Shown in pieces: positions 17,896-24,898 of a DNA stretch of 58,298 bases. Source of the stretch: Streptomyces sp. ISL-66 (GTDB taxonomy: Bacteria; Actinomycetota; Actinomycetes; Streptomycetales; Streptomycetaceae); assembly GCF_018614135.1 (NCBI RefSeq), contig NZ_JAGGOW010000136.1, positions 1-58,298 on the forward strand. Reading direction: 5' to 3'. Position 1 is the stretch's first letter. Every line of letters begins with the position of its first letter. Position numbers and translations under genes: made by a program. The notes beneath the pieces are model-generated. The model did not search any database. It was not told where the DNA came from and saw only the letters and a program-made list of their open reading frames with translations.

Positions 17896-18479
17896 TCCGG
17901 CCCGGGCCCGGCCCTCCCGGCGAAGGGCAGGAGACGCGGCGTCGGGCGGGGGACGAGGGTCAAGGGGTTGAGGTAGGTCTCGCCCCGCAGGAGGCCCCAG
18001 TGGAGGCAGGGGCGCGGGCAGTGCGAGCCGTCCGTGAGGAGGGCCACCACCTGGCCCGTCGTGACTTCGGCGCCCTCCGCCACCAGGGGGCGTACCGGTT
18101 CGTACGTCGTGCGCAGGCCGTTCGGCAGGGTCAGGGACAGGACCCCGCGCCCCGCCACCCGGCCCGCGTAGTGGACCCGGCCCGGGCCGACGGCGCGGAG
18201 CTCCGCGCCGGCCGGGGCCGCCAGGTCCACCCCGCGGTGGCCCGCCGCGTACGGGCTCGGGGGCGGGTCCCACCAGCGGACCACCGCGAGGGGGGCGGGG
18301 AGCGGGCGCGCTCCGCCGGGATCCGGAATCCGTGGAGACCCCGAGGCGCCGACGGACTGCGGAGCCCGCTGCGGCGGACCGGCCGGTCCGGGAGGTCCGG
18401 CCGGACCCGGGGGCCCCGGCGCGGGGACGATGAGCGTGAGGGACAGGGTCAGCAGCAGGCCGAGCAGCGGTGTCGTCAT
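17607..18479 (-). CDS. M23-family (LytM-like) exported protein with overlapping 3' end
   Basis: 290 aa from the ATG at 18479. A short hydrophobic N-terminus (MTTPLLGLLLTLSLTLIVP) looks like a signal peptide, then a Gly/Pro-rich stretch. An M23 domain (about residues 65-185) has HRGVDLAAPAG, the metal-binding HxGxD form, and a second motif read as CLHWGLL, where the first His of the usual HxH is Cys; a nearby HCP may compensate. It may be a weak or non-catalytic cell-wall hydrolase. The conserved part ends near NPLTLVPRPTPRLLP (about 195). No stop occurs until 17607, so the last ~95 residues run antisense through the TetR gene. Confidence 0.7.
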   Translation of the reverse strand: MTTPLLGLLLTLSLTLIVPAPGPPGPAGPPGPAGPPQRAPQSVGASGSPRIPDPGGARPLPAPLAVVRWWDPPPSPYAAGHRGVDLAAPAGAELRAVGPGRVHYAGRVAGRGVLSLTLPNGLRTTYEPVRPLVAEGAEVTTGQVVALLTDGSHCPRPCLHWGLLRGETYLNPLTLVPRPTPRLLPFAGRAGPGPDQPPTPRRAMATAASVTTDGSSPEAASIRRTAASTTPWSSMAASLGSVCPSAPRASTIIAISPPCAARIFSRAPPSSSLAEIATTARCRRSPTRPS

Positions 18480-18487
18480 GCCGCTCA

Positions 18488-18511
18488 GGATCCCGCCCGC
18501 GGGCGGGATCC
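18488..18511. promoter_or_regulatory. 24-bp perfect palindrome before the M23 gene
   Basis: GGATCCCGCCCG followed directly by CGGGCGGGATCC, a perfect palindrome whose edge lies 8 bp upstream of the M23 start codon. It could be an operator or, in the mRNA, a hairpin covering the ribosome-binding region. Confidence 0.45.
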
Positions 18512-18520
18512 CGCCGGGCC

Positions 18521-18572
18521 TGTGGACAACCGCACGCCGACGGCCTGTGGAGAACCGGAAGCCTGTGGACAA
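18521..18572 (-). other. Three co-oriented DnaA-box-like sequences
   Basis: On the minus strand TTGTCCACA occurs at 18521-18529 and 18564-18572, and TTCTCCACA at 18546-18554. TTGTCCACA is the preferred Streptomyces DnaA box. All three point the same way within 52 bp, between the divergent M23 gene and rpsB. The 276-bp gap is too small and AT-poor to be a replication origin; a DnaA-controlled promoter or titration site is possible. Confidence 0.5.
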
Positions 18573-18602
18573 TCGCGTCACCCGGCATACCACCGGGTCC
18601 CG

Positions 18603-18608
18603 TACACT
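18603..18608 (+). promoter_or_regulatory. Candidate -10 box for rpsB
   Basis: TACACT about 148 bp before the rpsB start, with no strong -35 at the right distance. It is the best vegetative -10 match in the gap and would give a long 5' leader, as expected for a regulated ribosomal-protein gene. Confidence 0.35.
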
Positions 18609-18755
18609 TCTTGTGGCGATCCGGGTCACCGGGTCGACTTCGCACGCCCCAGCACCGGCCGCTCTGGCCGGGTGACAGCGTCTCTCGGTCCCCTTCGTCG
18701 GGGGCAGGTCGCGACAGGGGCGTCAGGAACCAAACCGAGAAACAAGGAGATGGCC

Positions 18756-19712
18756 ATGGCCGTCGTAACGATGCGGGAGCTGCTGGAAAGCGGCGTCCAC
18801 TTCGGTCACCAGACCCGCCGTTGGAACCCGAAGATGAAGCGCTTCATCTTCACGGAGCGCAACGGCATCTACATCATCGACCTGCTCCAGTCGCTGTCGT
18901 ACATCGACCGCGCCTACGAGTTCGTGAAGGAGACCGTCGCGCACGGCGGTTCCATCATGTTCATCGGTACCAAGAAGCAGGCCCAGGAGGCCATCGCCGA
19001 GCAGGCGACGCGCGTTGGTATGCCGTACGTCAACCAGCGCTGGCTGGGTGGCATGCTCACCAACTTCTCCACCGTCTACAAGCGCCTTCAGCGTCTGAAG
19101 GAGCTCGAGTCGATCGACTTCGACGACGTCGCGGCGTCGGGTCTCACCAAGAAGGAGCTCCTGGTCCTCTCTCGCGAGAAGATCAAGCTGGAGAAGACCC
19201 TCGGTGGTATCCGCGAGATGTCGAAGGTCCCCAGCGCCGTCTGGATCGTCGACACCAAGAAGGAGCACATCGCCGTCGGTGAGGCGCGCAAGCTCCACAT
19301 CCCGGTCGTCGCGATCCTCGACACCAACTGCGACCCCGACGAGGTCGACTACAAGATCCCGGGCAACGACGACGCGATCCGCTCCGTCGGTCTGCTCACC
19401 CGCGTGATCGCCGACGCCGTCGCCGAGGGCCTCATCGCCCGTTCCGGTGCCGCCACTGGTGACTCGAAGCCGGGCGAGAAGGCCGCTGCCGAGCCGCTCG
19501 CCGAGTGGGAGCGCGACCTCCTCGAGGGCGAGAAGAAGGACTCCGCAGACGAGGCTGTTGAGGCCGCTCCGGCCGAGGCCGCTGTCGAGACCCCCGCCGT
19601 CGAGGCCGAGGCTGCTCCCGCCGCCGAGGCTGAGGCCGCTCCGGCCGCCGAGGCCGAGGTTGCCGCCGAGGCCGTCGTCGAGGCTCCGGCCGCCGACGCC
19701 GAGCAGGCCTGA
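18756..19712 (+). CDS. rpsB: 30S ribosomal protein S2
   Basis: 318 aa. AAGGAG at 18744-18749 favours the ATG at 18756 over the one at 18750. The S2 core (residues 1-235) is typical, with VTMRELLESGVHFGHQTRRW and KLHIPVVAILDTNCDPD. After about residue 240 a long Ala/Glu/Pro/Val-rich tail (PAAEAEAAPAAEAEV repeats) extends it well beyond the usual 240-260 aa, as in other streptomycetes. First gene of rpsB-tsf-pyrH-frr-cdsA. Confidence 0.97.
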   Translation: MAVVTMRELLESGVHFGHQTRRWNPKMKRFIFTERNGIYIIDLLQSLSYIDRAYEFVKETVAHGGSIMFIGTKKQAQEAIAEQATRVGMPYVNQRWLGGMLTNFSTVYKRLQRLKELESIDFDDVAASGLTKKELLVLSREKIKLEKTLGGIREMSKVPSAVWIVDTKKEHIAVGEARKLHIPVVAILDTNCDPDEVDYKIPGNDDAIRSVGLLTRVIADAVAEGLIARSGAATGDSKPGEKAAAEPLAEWERDLLEGEKKDSADEAVEAAPAEAAVETPAVEAEAAPAAEAEAAPAAEAEVAAEAVVEAPAADAEQA

Positions 19713-19724
19713 CCCACTGAGAGC

Positions 19725-19803
19725 GCCCGGCGTTCATACGCCGGGCACTCGCAGCACGGACGATGACGGCGGGGGAGCCGCGCCAAAAGCGCGCTCCTCC
19801 GCC
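19725..19803 (+). terminator. Two hairpins between rpsB and tsf
   Basis: A perfect 9-bp hairpin GCCCGGCGT/ACGCCGGGC with a TCAT loop (19725-19746) lies 12 bp after rpsB. A second, imperfect hairpin with a CAAAA loop spans 19768-19803. They probably act as a partial terminator or attenuator that sets the S2 to EF-Ts ratio. Confidence 0.55.
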
Positions 19804-19846
19804 GTTCACCCGTAGATCTACGACTTCGAGAGAGAATCACAGACTC

Positions 19847-20683
19847 ATGGCGAACTACACCGCCGCTGACGTCAAGAAGCTCCGCGAGCTCACCGGCGTC
19901 GGCATGCTGGACTGCAAGAACGCGCTGGTCGAGGCCGACGGTGACGTCGACAAGGCCATCGAGGCGCTCCGCATCAAGGGTCAGAAGGGCGTCGCCAAGC
20001 GCGAAGGCCGTTCTGCCGAGAACGGTGCCGTCGTCTCCGTCATCTCCGAGGACAACACCTCCGGTGTCATCCTCGAGCTGAAGTGCGAGACGGACTTCGT
20101 CGCCAAGGGCGACAAGTTCCTGGCCGTCACCGAAGAGCTGGCCGCGCACGTCGCCGCGACCTCCCCGGCCGACATCGAGGCGCTGCTCGCGTCCGAGATC
20201 GCCCCGGGCAAGACCGTCCAGGCGTTCGTGGACGAGGCCAACGCCAACCTCGGCGAGAAGATCGTCCTGGACCGCTTCGCGCAGTTCACCGGTGGCTACG
20301 TCTCGGCGTACATGCACCGCACGATGCCCGACCTGCCGTTCCAGATCGGCGTCCTTGTCGAGCTCGACAAGGAGAACGCCGAGGTCGCCCGCGGCATCGC
20401 GCAGCACATCGCCGCGTTCGCGCCGAAGTGGCTCTCCAAGGACGACGTTCCGGCCGACGTGGTCGAGTCCGAGCGTCGCGTCGCCGAAGAGGTCACCCGC
20501 GCGGAGGGCAAGCCCGAGGCTGCCCTGCCGAAGATCGTCGAGGGTCGTGTCAACGGCTTCTTCCGCGACAACACCCTGCTCGGCCAGGCCTACGCCCTGG
20601 ACGCCAAGAAGTCCGTCCAGAAGGTTCTGGACGAGGCCGGTGTCAACCTGGTGCGCTTCGCGCGCATCAAGGTCGGCATCTGA
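19847..20683 (+). CDS. tsf: Translation elongation factor Ts
   Basis: 278 aa, the nucleotide-exchange factor for EF-Tu. It starts MANYTAADVKKLRELTG. The N-terminal UBA-like domain (about 1-55) contains GVGMLDCKNALVEADGDVDK, and the signature ELKCETDFVAKGDKF (about 76-90) contacts EF-Tu. The length fits the actinobacterial form. Upstream open sequence from 19763 is part of the hairpin leader and is not coding. Confidence 0.97.
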   Translation: MANYTAADVKKLRELTGVGMLDCKNALVEADGDVDKAIEALRIKGQKGVAKREGRSAENGAVVSVISEDNTSGVILELKCETDFVAKGDKFLAVTEELAAHVAATSPADIEALLASEIAPGKTVQAFVDEANANLGEKIVLDRFAQFTGGYVSAYMHRTMPDLPFQIGVLVELDKENAEVARGIAQHIAAFAPKWLSKDDVPADVVESERRVAEEVTRAEGKPEAALPKIVEGRVNGFFRDNTLLGQAYALDAKKSVQKVLDEAGVNLVRFARIKVGI

Positions 20684-20771
20684 GTCCGTCCGTACGCGAC
20701 GGACACCGGACCCCGGTAGGGTCTGAAGCAGTCGCCCGCGTTCGCGCAGGACGACCGCAGATCTGACGAGG

Positions 20772-20818
20772 AGGCCATTGCCGTAGAGGGAACCGCAAGG
20801 ACCCACCGGCAATGGCCT
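20772..20818 (+). terminator. Hairpin between tsf and pyrH
   Basis: 12-bp perfect arms AGGCCATTGCCG (20772-20783) and CGGCAATGGCCT (20807-20818) with a 23-base loop, followed by TCTTCG. It resembles a partial terminator inside the operon, 28 bp before pyrH. Confidence 0.6.
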
Positions 20819-20845
20819 TCTTCGTATGTGCACGAGGAGATCTCC

Positions 20846-21625
20846 ATGAATCAGGGCGTGGACACCCACACCGCTTCCGACGACAAGAGCCACCAGGACA
20901 AGAAGGGCCGCCGCTTCATGCTGAAGCTGTCGGGCGAGGCCTTCTCCGGCGGCGGAGGACTTGGCGTCGACCCCGACGTCGTCCACGCCATCGCGCGCGA
21001 GATCGCCGCGGTGGTCCGCGACGGCGCGGAGATCGCCATCGTGATCGGCGGCGGCAACTTCTTCCGCGGCGCCGAACTCCAGCAGCGCGGCATGGACCGG
21101 GCCCGGTCCGACTACATGGGCATGCTCGGCACGGTCATGAACTGCCTCGCCCTCCAGGACTTCCTGGAGAAGGAAGGCATCGATTCCCGCGTCCAGACCG
21201 CCATCACCATGGGGCAGGTCGCCGAGCCGTACATCCCGCTGCGCGCCGTGCGCCACCTGGAGAAGGGCCGTGTGGTCATCTTCGGCGCCGGCATGGGCAT
21301 GCCCTACTTCTCCACCGACACCACGGCCGCCCAGCGTGCCCTGGAAATCGACGCCGAAGCCCTGCTCATGGGCAAGAACGGCGTCGACGGGGTCTACGAC
21401 TCCGACCCCAAGAAGAACCCGGACGCGGTGAAGTTCGACGCGCTGGAATACAGCGAGGTGCTCTCGCGCGACCTCAAGGTCGCCGACGCCACCGCCATCA
21501 CGCTGTGCCGCGACAACAAGCTGCCGATCCTGGTCTTCGAACTGCTCGCCGAGGGCAATATCGCCCGCGCGGTCAAGGGTGAGAAGATCGGCACGCTCGT
21601 GAGCGACCAGGGCACCCGGACCTGA
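20846..21625 (+). CDS. pyrH: UMP kinase
   Basis: 259 aa, makes UDP from UMP and is allosterically regulated. The ATG at 20846 has AGGAGA at 20835-20840; an earlier in-frame ATG (20828) overlaps that site. The kinase core begins at about residue 24: FMLKLSGEAFSGG, IVIGGGNFFRGAELQQRGMD (GTP/UTP-sensing region) and NGVDGVYDSDPKKNPDA (about 178-194). The first ~20 residues are a hydrophilic extension. Confidence 0.96.
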   Translation: MNQGVDTHTASDDKSHQDKKGRRFMLKLSGEAFSGGGGLGVDPDVVHAIAREIAAVVRDGAEIAIVIGGGNFFRGAELQQRGMDRARSDYMGMLGTVMNCLALQDFLEKEGIDSRVQTAITMGQVAEPYIPLRAVRHLEKGRVVIFGAGMGMPYFSTDTTAAQRALEIDAEALLMGKNGVDGVYDSDPKKNPDAVKFDALEYSEVLSRDLKVADATAITLCRDNKLPILVFELLAEGNIARAVKGEKIGTLVSDQGTRT

Positions 21626-21739
21626 GCACTCCGGACCTGGGCACTCCGGGTCCGAGCACCCGCCGCCGGTTCGAGCCCTGCCGGGCCGAGCCGGCCCCGC
21701 CCGCCCGAACCATCCATTTCTGACATGCAGGAGCACGTG

Positions 21740-22297
21740 GTGACCGAAGAGATCCTCCTCGAGGCCGAGGAGAAGATGGAAAAGGCCGTCGTCGTCGCCA
21801 AGGAAGACTTCGCCGCGATTCGCACCGGTCGTGCGCACCCGGCGATGTTCAACAAGATCGTGGCGGAGTACTACGGCGCCATCACGCCCATCAACCAGCT
21901 CGCCTCCTTCTCCGTGCCCGAGCCGCGCATGGCGATCGTGACCCCGTTCGACAAGAGCGCACTGCGCAACATCGAGACGGCCATCCGCGACTCGGACCTC
22001 GGTGTCAACCCGAGCAACGACGGCAGCATCATCCGGGTGACCTTCCCCGAGCTGACGCAGGACCGCCGCAAGGAGTACATCAAGGTCGCGCGCACCAAGG
22101 CCGAGGACTCCAAGGTGTCGATCCGCGCCATCCGCCGCAAGGCGAAGGACGCCCTCGACAAGCTCGTCAAGGACAAGGAAGCCGGCGAGGACGAGGTGCG
22201 CCGCGCCGAGAAGGAGCTCGACGACACCACCGCGAAGTACGTCGCGCAGGTGGACGAGCTGCTGAAGCACAAGGAAGCCGAGCTCCTCGAAGTCTGA
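21740..22297 (+). CDS. frr: Ribosome recycling factor
   Basis: 185 aa, the exact usual length. It splits post-termination ribosomes with EF-G. The GTG at 21740 is chosen because AGGAG lies at 21729-21733 and it yields VTEEILLEAEEKMEKAV. The signature FAAIRTGRAHPAMF and the three-helix-bundle core are intact. The stop overlaps the cdsA start (TGATGA), so the two are coupled. Confidence 0.97.
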   Translation: MTEEILLEAEEKMEKAVVVAKEDFAAIRTGRAHPAMFNKIVAEYYGAITPINQLASFSVPEPRMAIVTPFDKSALRNIETAIRDSDLGVNPSNDGSIIRVTFPELTQDRRKEYIKVARTKAEDSKVSIRAIRRKAKDALDKLVKDKEAGEDEVRRAEKELDDTTAKYVAQVDELLKHKEAELLEV

Positions 22298-23376
22298 TGA
22301 ACGACTCTTCCTGGCAGCCGGAGCCGGTTCCGGCGGGTCCCGCATACGATGCGCAGGCGGGCCCGCACACTCGGCCCATGCCCATCGTGCCCGATGCCGC
22401 CGGCCGTGACTTCGACGACCGGGAAGCACGCGATCGGGGGGCCGCCGCTGACGGCGGCTCCCTCTTCCGCGCCGAGACGCCGCCGCAGGAGCCCATGCCC
22501 AGCCCCCCGCCGCCCCCGCCTTCGTCGGCACCGCAGGACCCCACTCCGCCGCCTCAGAAGAAGCGCGCGGGACGGGATCTGCGGGCCGCCATAGGGGTCG
22601 GCATCGGCCTCGGCACGGTGGTCTTCGCCTCCCTGTTCATCGTCAAGGCGGTGTTCGTCGGCGTCGTCGTCGTGGCGGTGGTCGTGGGCCTGTGGGAGCT
22701 CACCTCCCGGCTCCAGGAGAAGAAGGGCATCAAGGCTCCGCTGGTCCCGCTCGCGATCGGCGGCGCGGCGATGGTCATCGCCGGGTACGTCCGCGGCGCC
22801 GAGGGCGCTTGGGTGGCCATGGCCCTGACGGCGCTGGCCGTCCTCGTCTGGCGGATGACCGAACCGCCCGAGGACTACCTCAAGGACGTCACCGCCGGTG
22901 TCTTCGCGGCGTTCTACGTGCCGTTCCTGGCCACGTCCGTCACGATGCTGCTCACCGCCGACGACGGTCCGCAGCGGGTCGTCACCTTCCTGGTCCTGAC
23001 CGTGGTCAGCGATACCGGGGCCTACGCCGTGGGCTGGCGCTTCGGCAAGACCAAGCTCGCCCCGCGCATCAGCCCCGGGAAGACCCGCGAGGGGCTCCTC
23101 GGAGCGGTGGCCTTCGCGATGGCGGCCGGCGCGCTGTGCATGGAGTTCCTGATCGACGGGGGCTCGTGGTGGCAGGGCCTGGTACTGGGCTTCGCGGTCG
23201 CGGTCAGCGCCACGCTGGGCGACCTCGGCGAGTCGATGATCAAGCGCGACCTCGGCATCAAGGACATGGGCACCCTGCTGCCGGGCCACGGCGGCATCAT
23301 GGACCGACTGGACTCGCTGCTTCCGACGGCTCCGGTGGTCTGGCTGCTGCTGGCCGCTTTCGTCGGCACCGGCTGA
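22297..23376 (+). CDS. cdsA: Phosphatidate cytidylyltransferase
   Basis: 359 aa, makes CDP-diacylglycerol for phospholipid synthesis in the membrane. A 90-residue Pro/Ala-rich cytoplasmic N-terminus is followed by about 7-8 membrane segments from about residue 95. The family signature is complete near the end: SMIKRDLGIKDMG and LLPGHGGIMDRLDS (about 310-338). The start overlaps the frr stop by one base. Two hairpins follow. Confidence 0.94.
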   Translation: MNDSSWQPEPVPAGPAYDAQAGPHTRPMPIVPDAAGRDFDDREARDRGAAADGGSLFRAETPPQEPMPSPPPPPPSSAPQDPTPPPQKKRAGRDLRAAIGVGIGLGTVVFASLFIVKAVFVGVVVVAVVVGLWELTSRLQEKKGIKAPLVPLAIGGAAMVIAGYVRGAEGAWVAMALTALAVLVWRMTEPPEDYLKDVTAGVFAAFYVPFLATSVTMLLTADDGPQRVVTFLVLTVVSDTGAYAVGWRFGKTKLAPRISPGKTREGLLGAVAFAMAAGALCMEFLIDGGSWWQGLVLGFAVAVSATLGDLGESMIKRDLGIKDMGTLLPGHGGIMDRLDSLLPTAPVVWLLLAAFVGTG

Positions 23377-23387
23377 TCCGGGCGGGC

Positions 23388-23430
23388 GGAGCCTGCGGGG
23401 TGCGGGCTCCTCATCGGCGGGACCCCGCCG
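23388..23430 (+). terminator. Tandem hairpins after cdsA
   Basis: A 9-bp hairpin with one mismatch (23388-23396/23402-23410) and a 7-bp CGGCGGG/CCCGCCG hairpin (23415-23430) follow the cdsA stop directly. Probable end of the rpsB-cdsA operon. Confidence 0.5.
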
Positions 23431-23536
23431 GGTGGGGGCGGCGTACGACGGAAGGCTCCGGCAGGGCCGGGGCGGTTACTCTTGAAGGGCGTGCTGCTTC
23501 TGCGGCGCGCCTTTCGTCTTACAAGGAGTACCTGCC

Positions 23537-24649
23537 ATGGCCCGCCCTGTTCCGGGAGAGCTCACTTTCGTCGCCCCCCGTGGAGCGAAGAAGCCGCCCC
23601 GGCACCTCGCCGACCTCACCCCCGAGGAGCGCCGGGAGGCCGTCGCCGCGATCGGTGAGAAGCCGTTCCGGGCCAAGCAGCTCTCGCAGCACTACTTCTC
23701 CCGGTACGCGCACGACCCGGCCCAGTGGACCGACATCCCCGCCGCGTCCCGCGAGAAGCTCCAGCAGGAGCTGCTGCCGGACCTGATGAACGTCCTGCGG
23801 CACATCTCCTGTGACGACGACACCACCCGCAAGACCCTGTGGAAGCTGCACGACGGCACGCTCGTCGAGTCCGTCCTGATGCGCTACCCCGACCGGGTGA
23901 CCATGTGCATCTCCTCGCAGGCCGGCTGCGGCATGAACTGTCCGTTCTGCGCCACCGGCCAGGCGGGTCTGGACCGCAACCTGTCCACCGCCGAGATCGT
24001 CCACCAGATCGTCGACGGCATGCGCGCGCTGCGCGACGGCGAGGTCCCCGGCGGTCCGGCACGGCTGTCGAACATCGTCTTCATGGGCATGGGCGAGCCG
24101 CTCGCCAACTACAACCGCGTCGTCGGCGCCATCCGCCGGCTCACGGACCCGGAGCCCGACGGGCTCGGCCTCTCCCAGCGCGGGATCACCGTCTCCACCG
24201 TGGGCCTGGTCCCGGCCATGCTGCGCTTCGCCGACGAGGGCTTCAAGTGCCGTCTCGCCGTCTCGCTGCACGCGCCGGACGACGAGCTGCGCGACACCCT
24301 GGTGCCCGTGAACACGCGCTGGAACGTGCGCGAGGTGCTCGGCGCGGCCTGGGAGTACGCGGAGAAGTCCGGCCGCCGCATCTCCATCGAGTACGCCCTG
24401 ATCCGCGACATCAACGACCAGGCCTGGCGTGGTGACCTGCTCGGCAGGCTGCTCAAGGGCAAGCGCGTGCACGTCAACCTGATCCCGCTGAACCCGACGC
24501 CGGGCTCGAAGTGGACCGCCTCGCGGCCCGAGGACGAGAAGGCGTTCGTGGCGGCCATCGCCCGCCACGGCGTGCCGGTGACCGTACGTGACACCCGTGG
24601 TCAGGAGATCGACGGCGCGTGCGGACAGCTCGCCGCCTCGGAGCGCTGA
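23537..24649 (+). CDS. rlmN: Dual-specificity RNA methyltransferase RlmN
   Basis: 370-aa radical-SAM enzyme that methylates C2 of A2503 in 23S rRNA and A37 of some tRNAs. The cluster cysteines are Cys131, Cys135 and Cys138 in CGMNCPFC. The mechanistic C-terminal Cys lies in DGACGQLA, and the GMGEPLANYN and S-T-G(L)VP motifs are present. The ATG has AAGGAG at 23522-23527. Separate from the cdsA operon by hairpins, followed by the TPP riboswitch. Confidence 0.95.
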   Translation: MARPVPGELTFVAPRGAKKPPRHLADLTPEERREAVAAIGEKPFRAKQLSQHYFSRYAHDPAQWTDIPAASREKLQQELLPDLMNVLRHISCDDDTTRKTLWKLHDGTLVESVLMRYPDRVTMCISSQAGCGMNCPFCATGQAGLDRNLSTAEIVHQIVDGMRALRDGEVPGGPARLSNIVFMGMGEPLANYNRVVGAIRRLTDPEPDGLGLSQRGITVSTVGLVPAMLRFADEGFKCRLAVSLHAPDDELRDTLVPVNTRWNVREVLGAAWEYAEKSGRRISIEYALIRDINDQAWRGDLLGRLLKGKRVHVNLIPLNPTPGSKWTASRPEDEKAFVAAIARHGVPVTVRDTRGQEIDGACGQLAASER

Positions 24650-24711
24650 TTTCCGCCGGTCAAGGTTCGATTTCGGCCGCGGGGTACGCTGTGGCCGAAC
24701 CAATTTCATAT

Positions 24712-24805
24712 TCCGACAGGGGAGCGCCACAGCGCTGAGAGTGCGGTTCCGTCACCGCAGACCCTCTGAACCTCGCCCCGGTCATTCGGGGTAGGAAGTT
24801 CGGTC
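24712..24805 (+). ncRNA. TPP riboswitch (THI element) aptamer
   Basis: The conserved blocks occur in order: AGGGGAGC, GCTGAGAGTGCGG (CTGAGA core), ACCCTCTGAACCT, then GGTCATTCGGGGTAGGAAG. These match the TPP-binding aptamer found before thiamine genes. A short stem closes it with TCCGAC/GTTCGG. TACGCT at 24685-24690 may be the promoter -10. It precedes thiB, so thiamine uptake should be repressed when TPP is plentiful. Confidence 0.93.
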
Positions 24806-24822
24806 ACCACTCAAGCTGTTGC

Positions 24823-24862
24823 GCCCTGCCCGGCGTCCGCTCCACGGAGCGCCGGGCAGGGC
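24823..24862 (+). terminator. Strong hairpin between TPP aptamer and thiB
   Basis: 12-bp perfect arms GCCCTGCCCGGC (24823-24834) and GCCGGGCAGGGC (24851-24862), with an inner GCTCC/GGAGC stem, followed by CGCGTCTTCTCC. Its position fits a riboswitch-controlled terminator, though it is stable enough that an anti-terminator must compete with it for readthrough. Confidence 0.7.
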
Positions 24863-24870
24863 CGCGTCTT

Positions 24871-24889
24871 CTCCTGGACATCCAGGAGG
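24871..24889 (+). promoter_or_regulatory. Hairpin hiding the thiB ribosome-binding site
   Basis: CTCCTGG (24871-24877) pairs with CCAGGAG (24882-24888) around an ACAT loop. The Shine-Dalgarno AGGAGG is at 24884-24889, so nearly all of it lies in the stem. This could be a second, translational layer of the riboswitch. Confidence 0.65.
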
Positions 24890-24898
24890 AATGCACCA

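Noticed and set aside
16533..18755. Long plus-strand frame overlapping whiG, tetR and the M23 gene and continuing in frame into rpsB.
   Set aside because: Only the part from 18756 matches a protein (S2). The rest is out of frame with real genes and Arg/Gly/Pro-rich shadow sequence.
18480..18755. A replication origin suggested by three DnaA boxes.
   Set aside because: oriC in Streptomyces has many more boxes and lies between dnaA and dnaN; here there are three boxes in 276 bp with no AT-rich unwinding region.
19349..22531. A 1060-codon open frame on the minus strand through rpsB, tsf, pyrH, frr and cdsA.
   Set aside because: It is antisense to five conserved genes. Long empty antisense frames arise from the third-position GC bias of Streptomyces; its translation has no recognisable domain.
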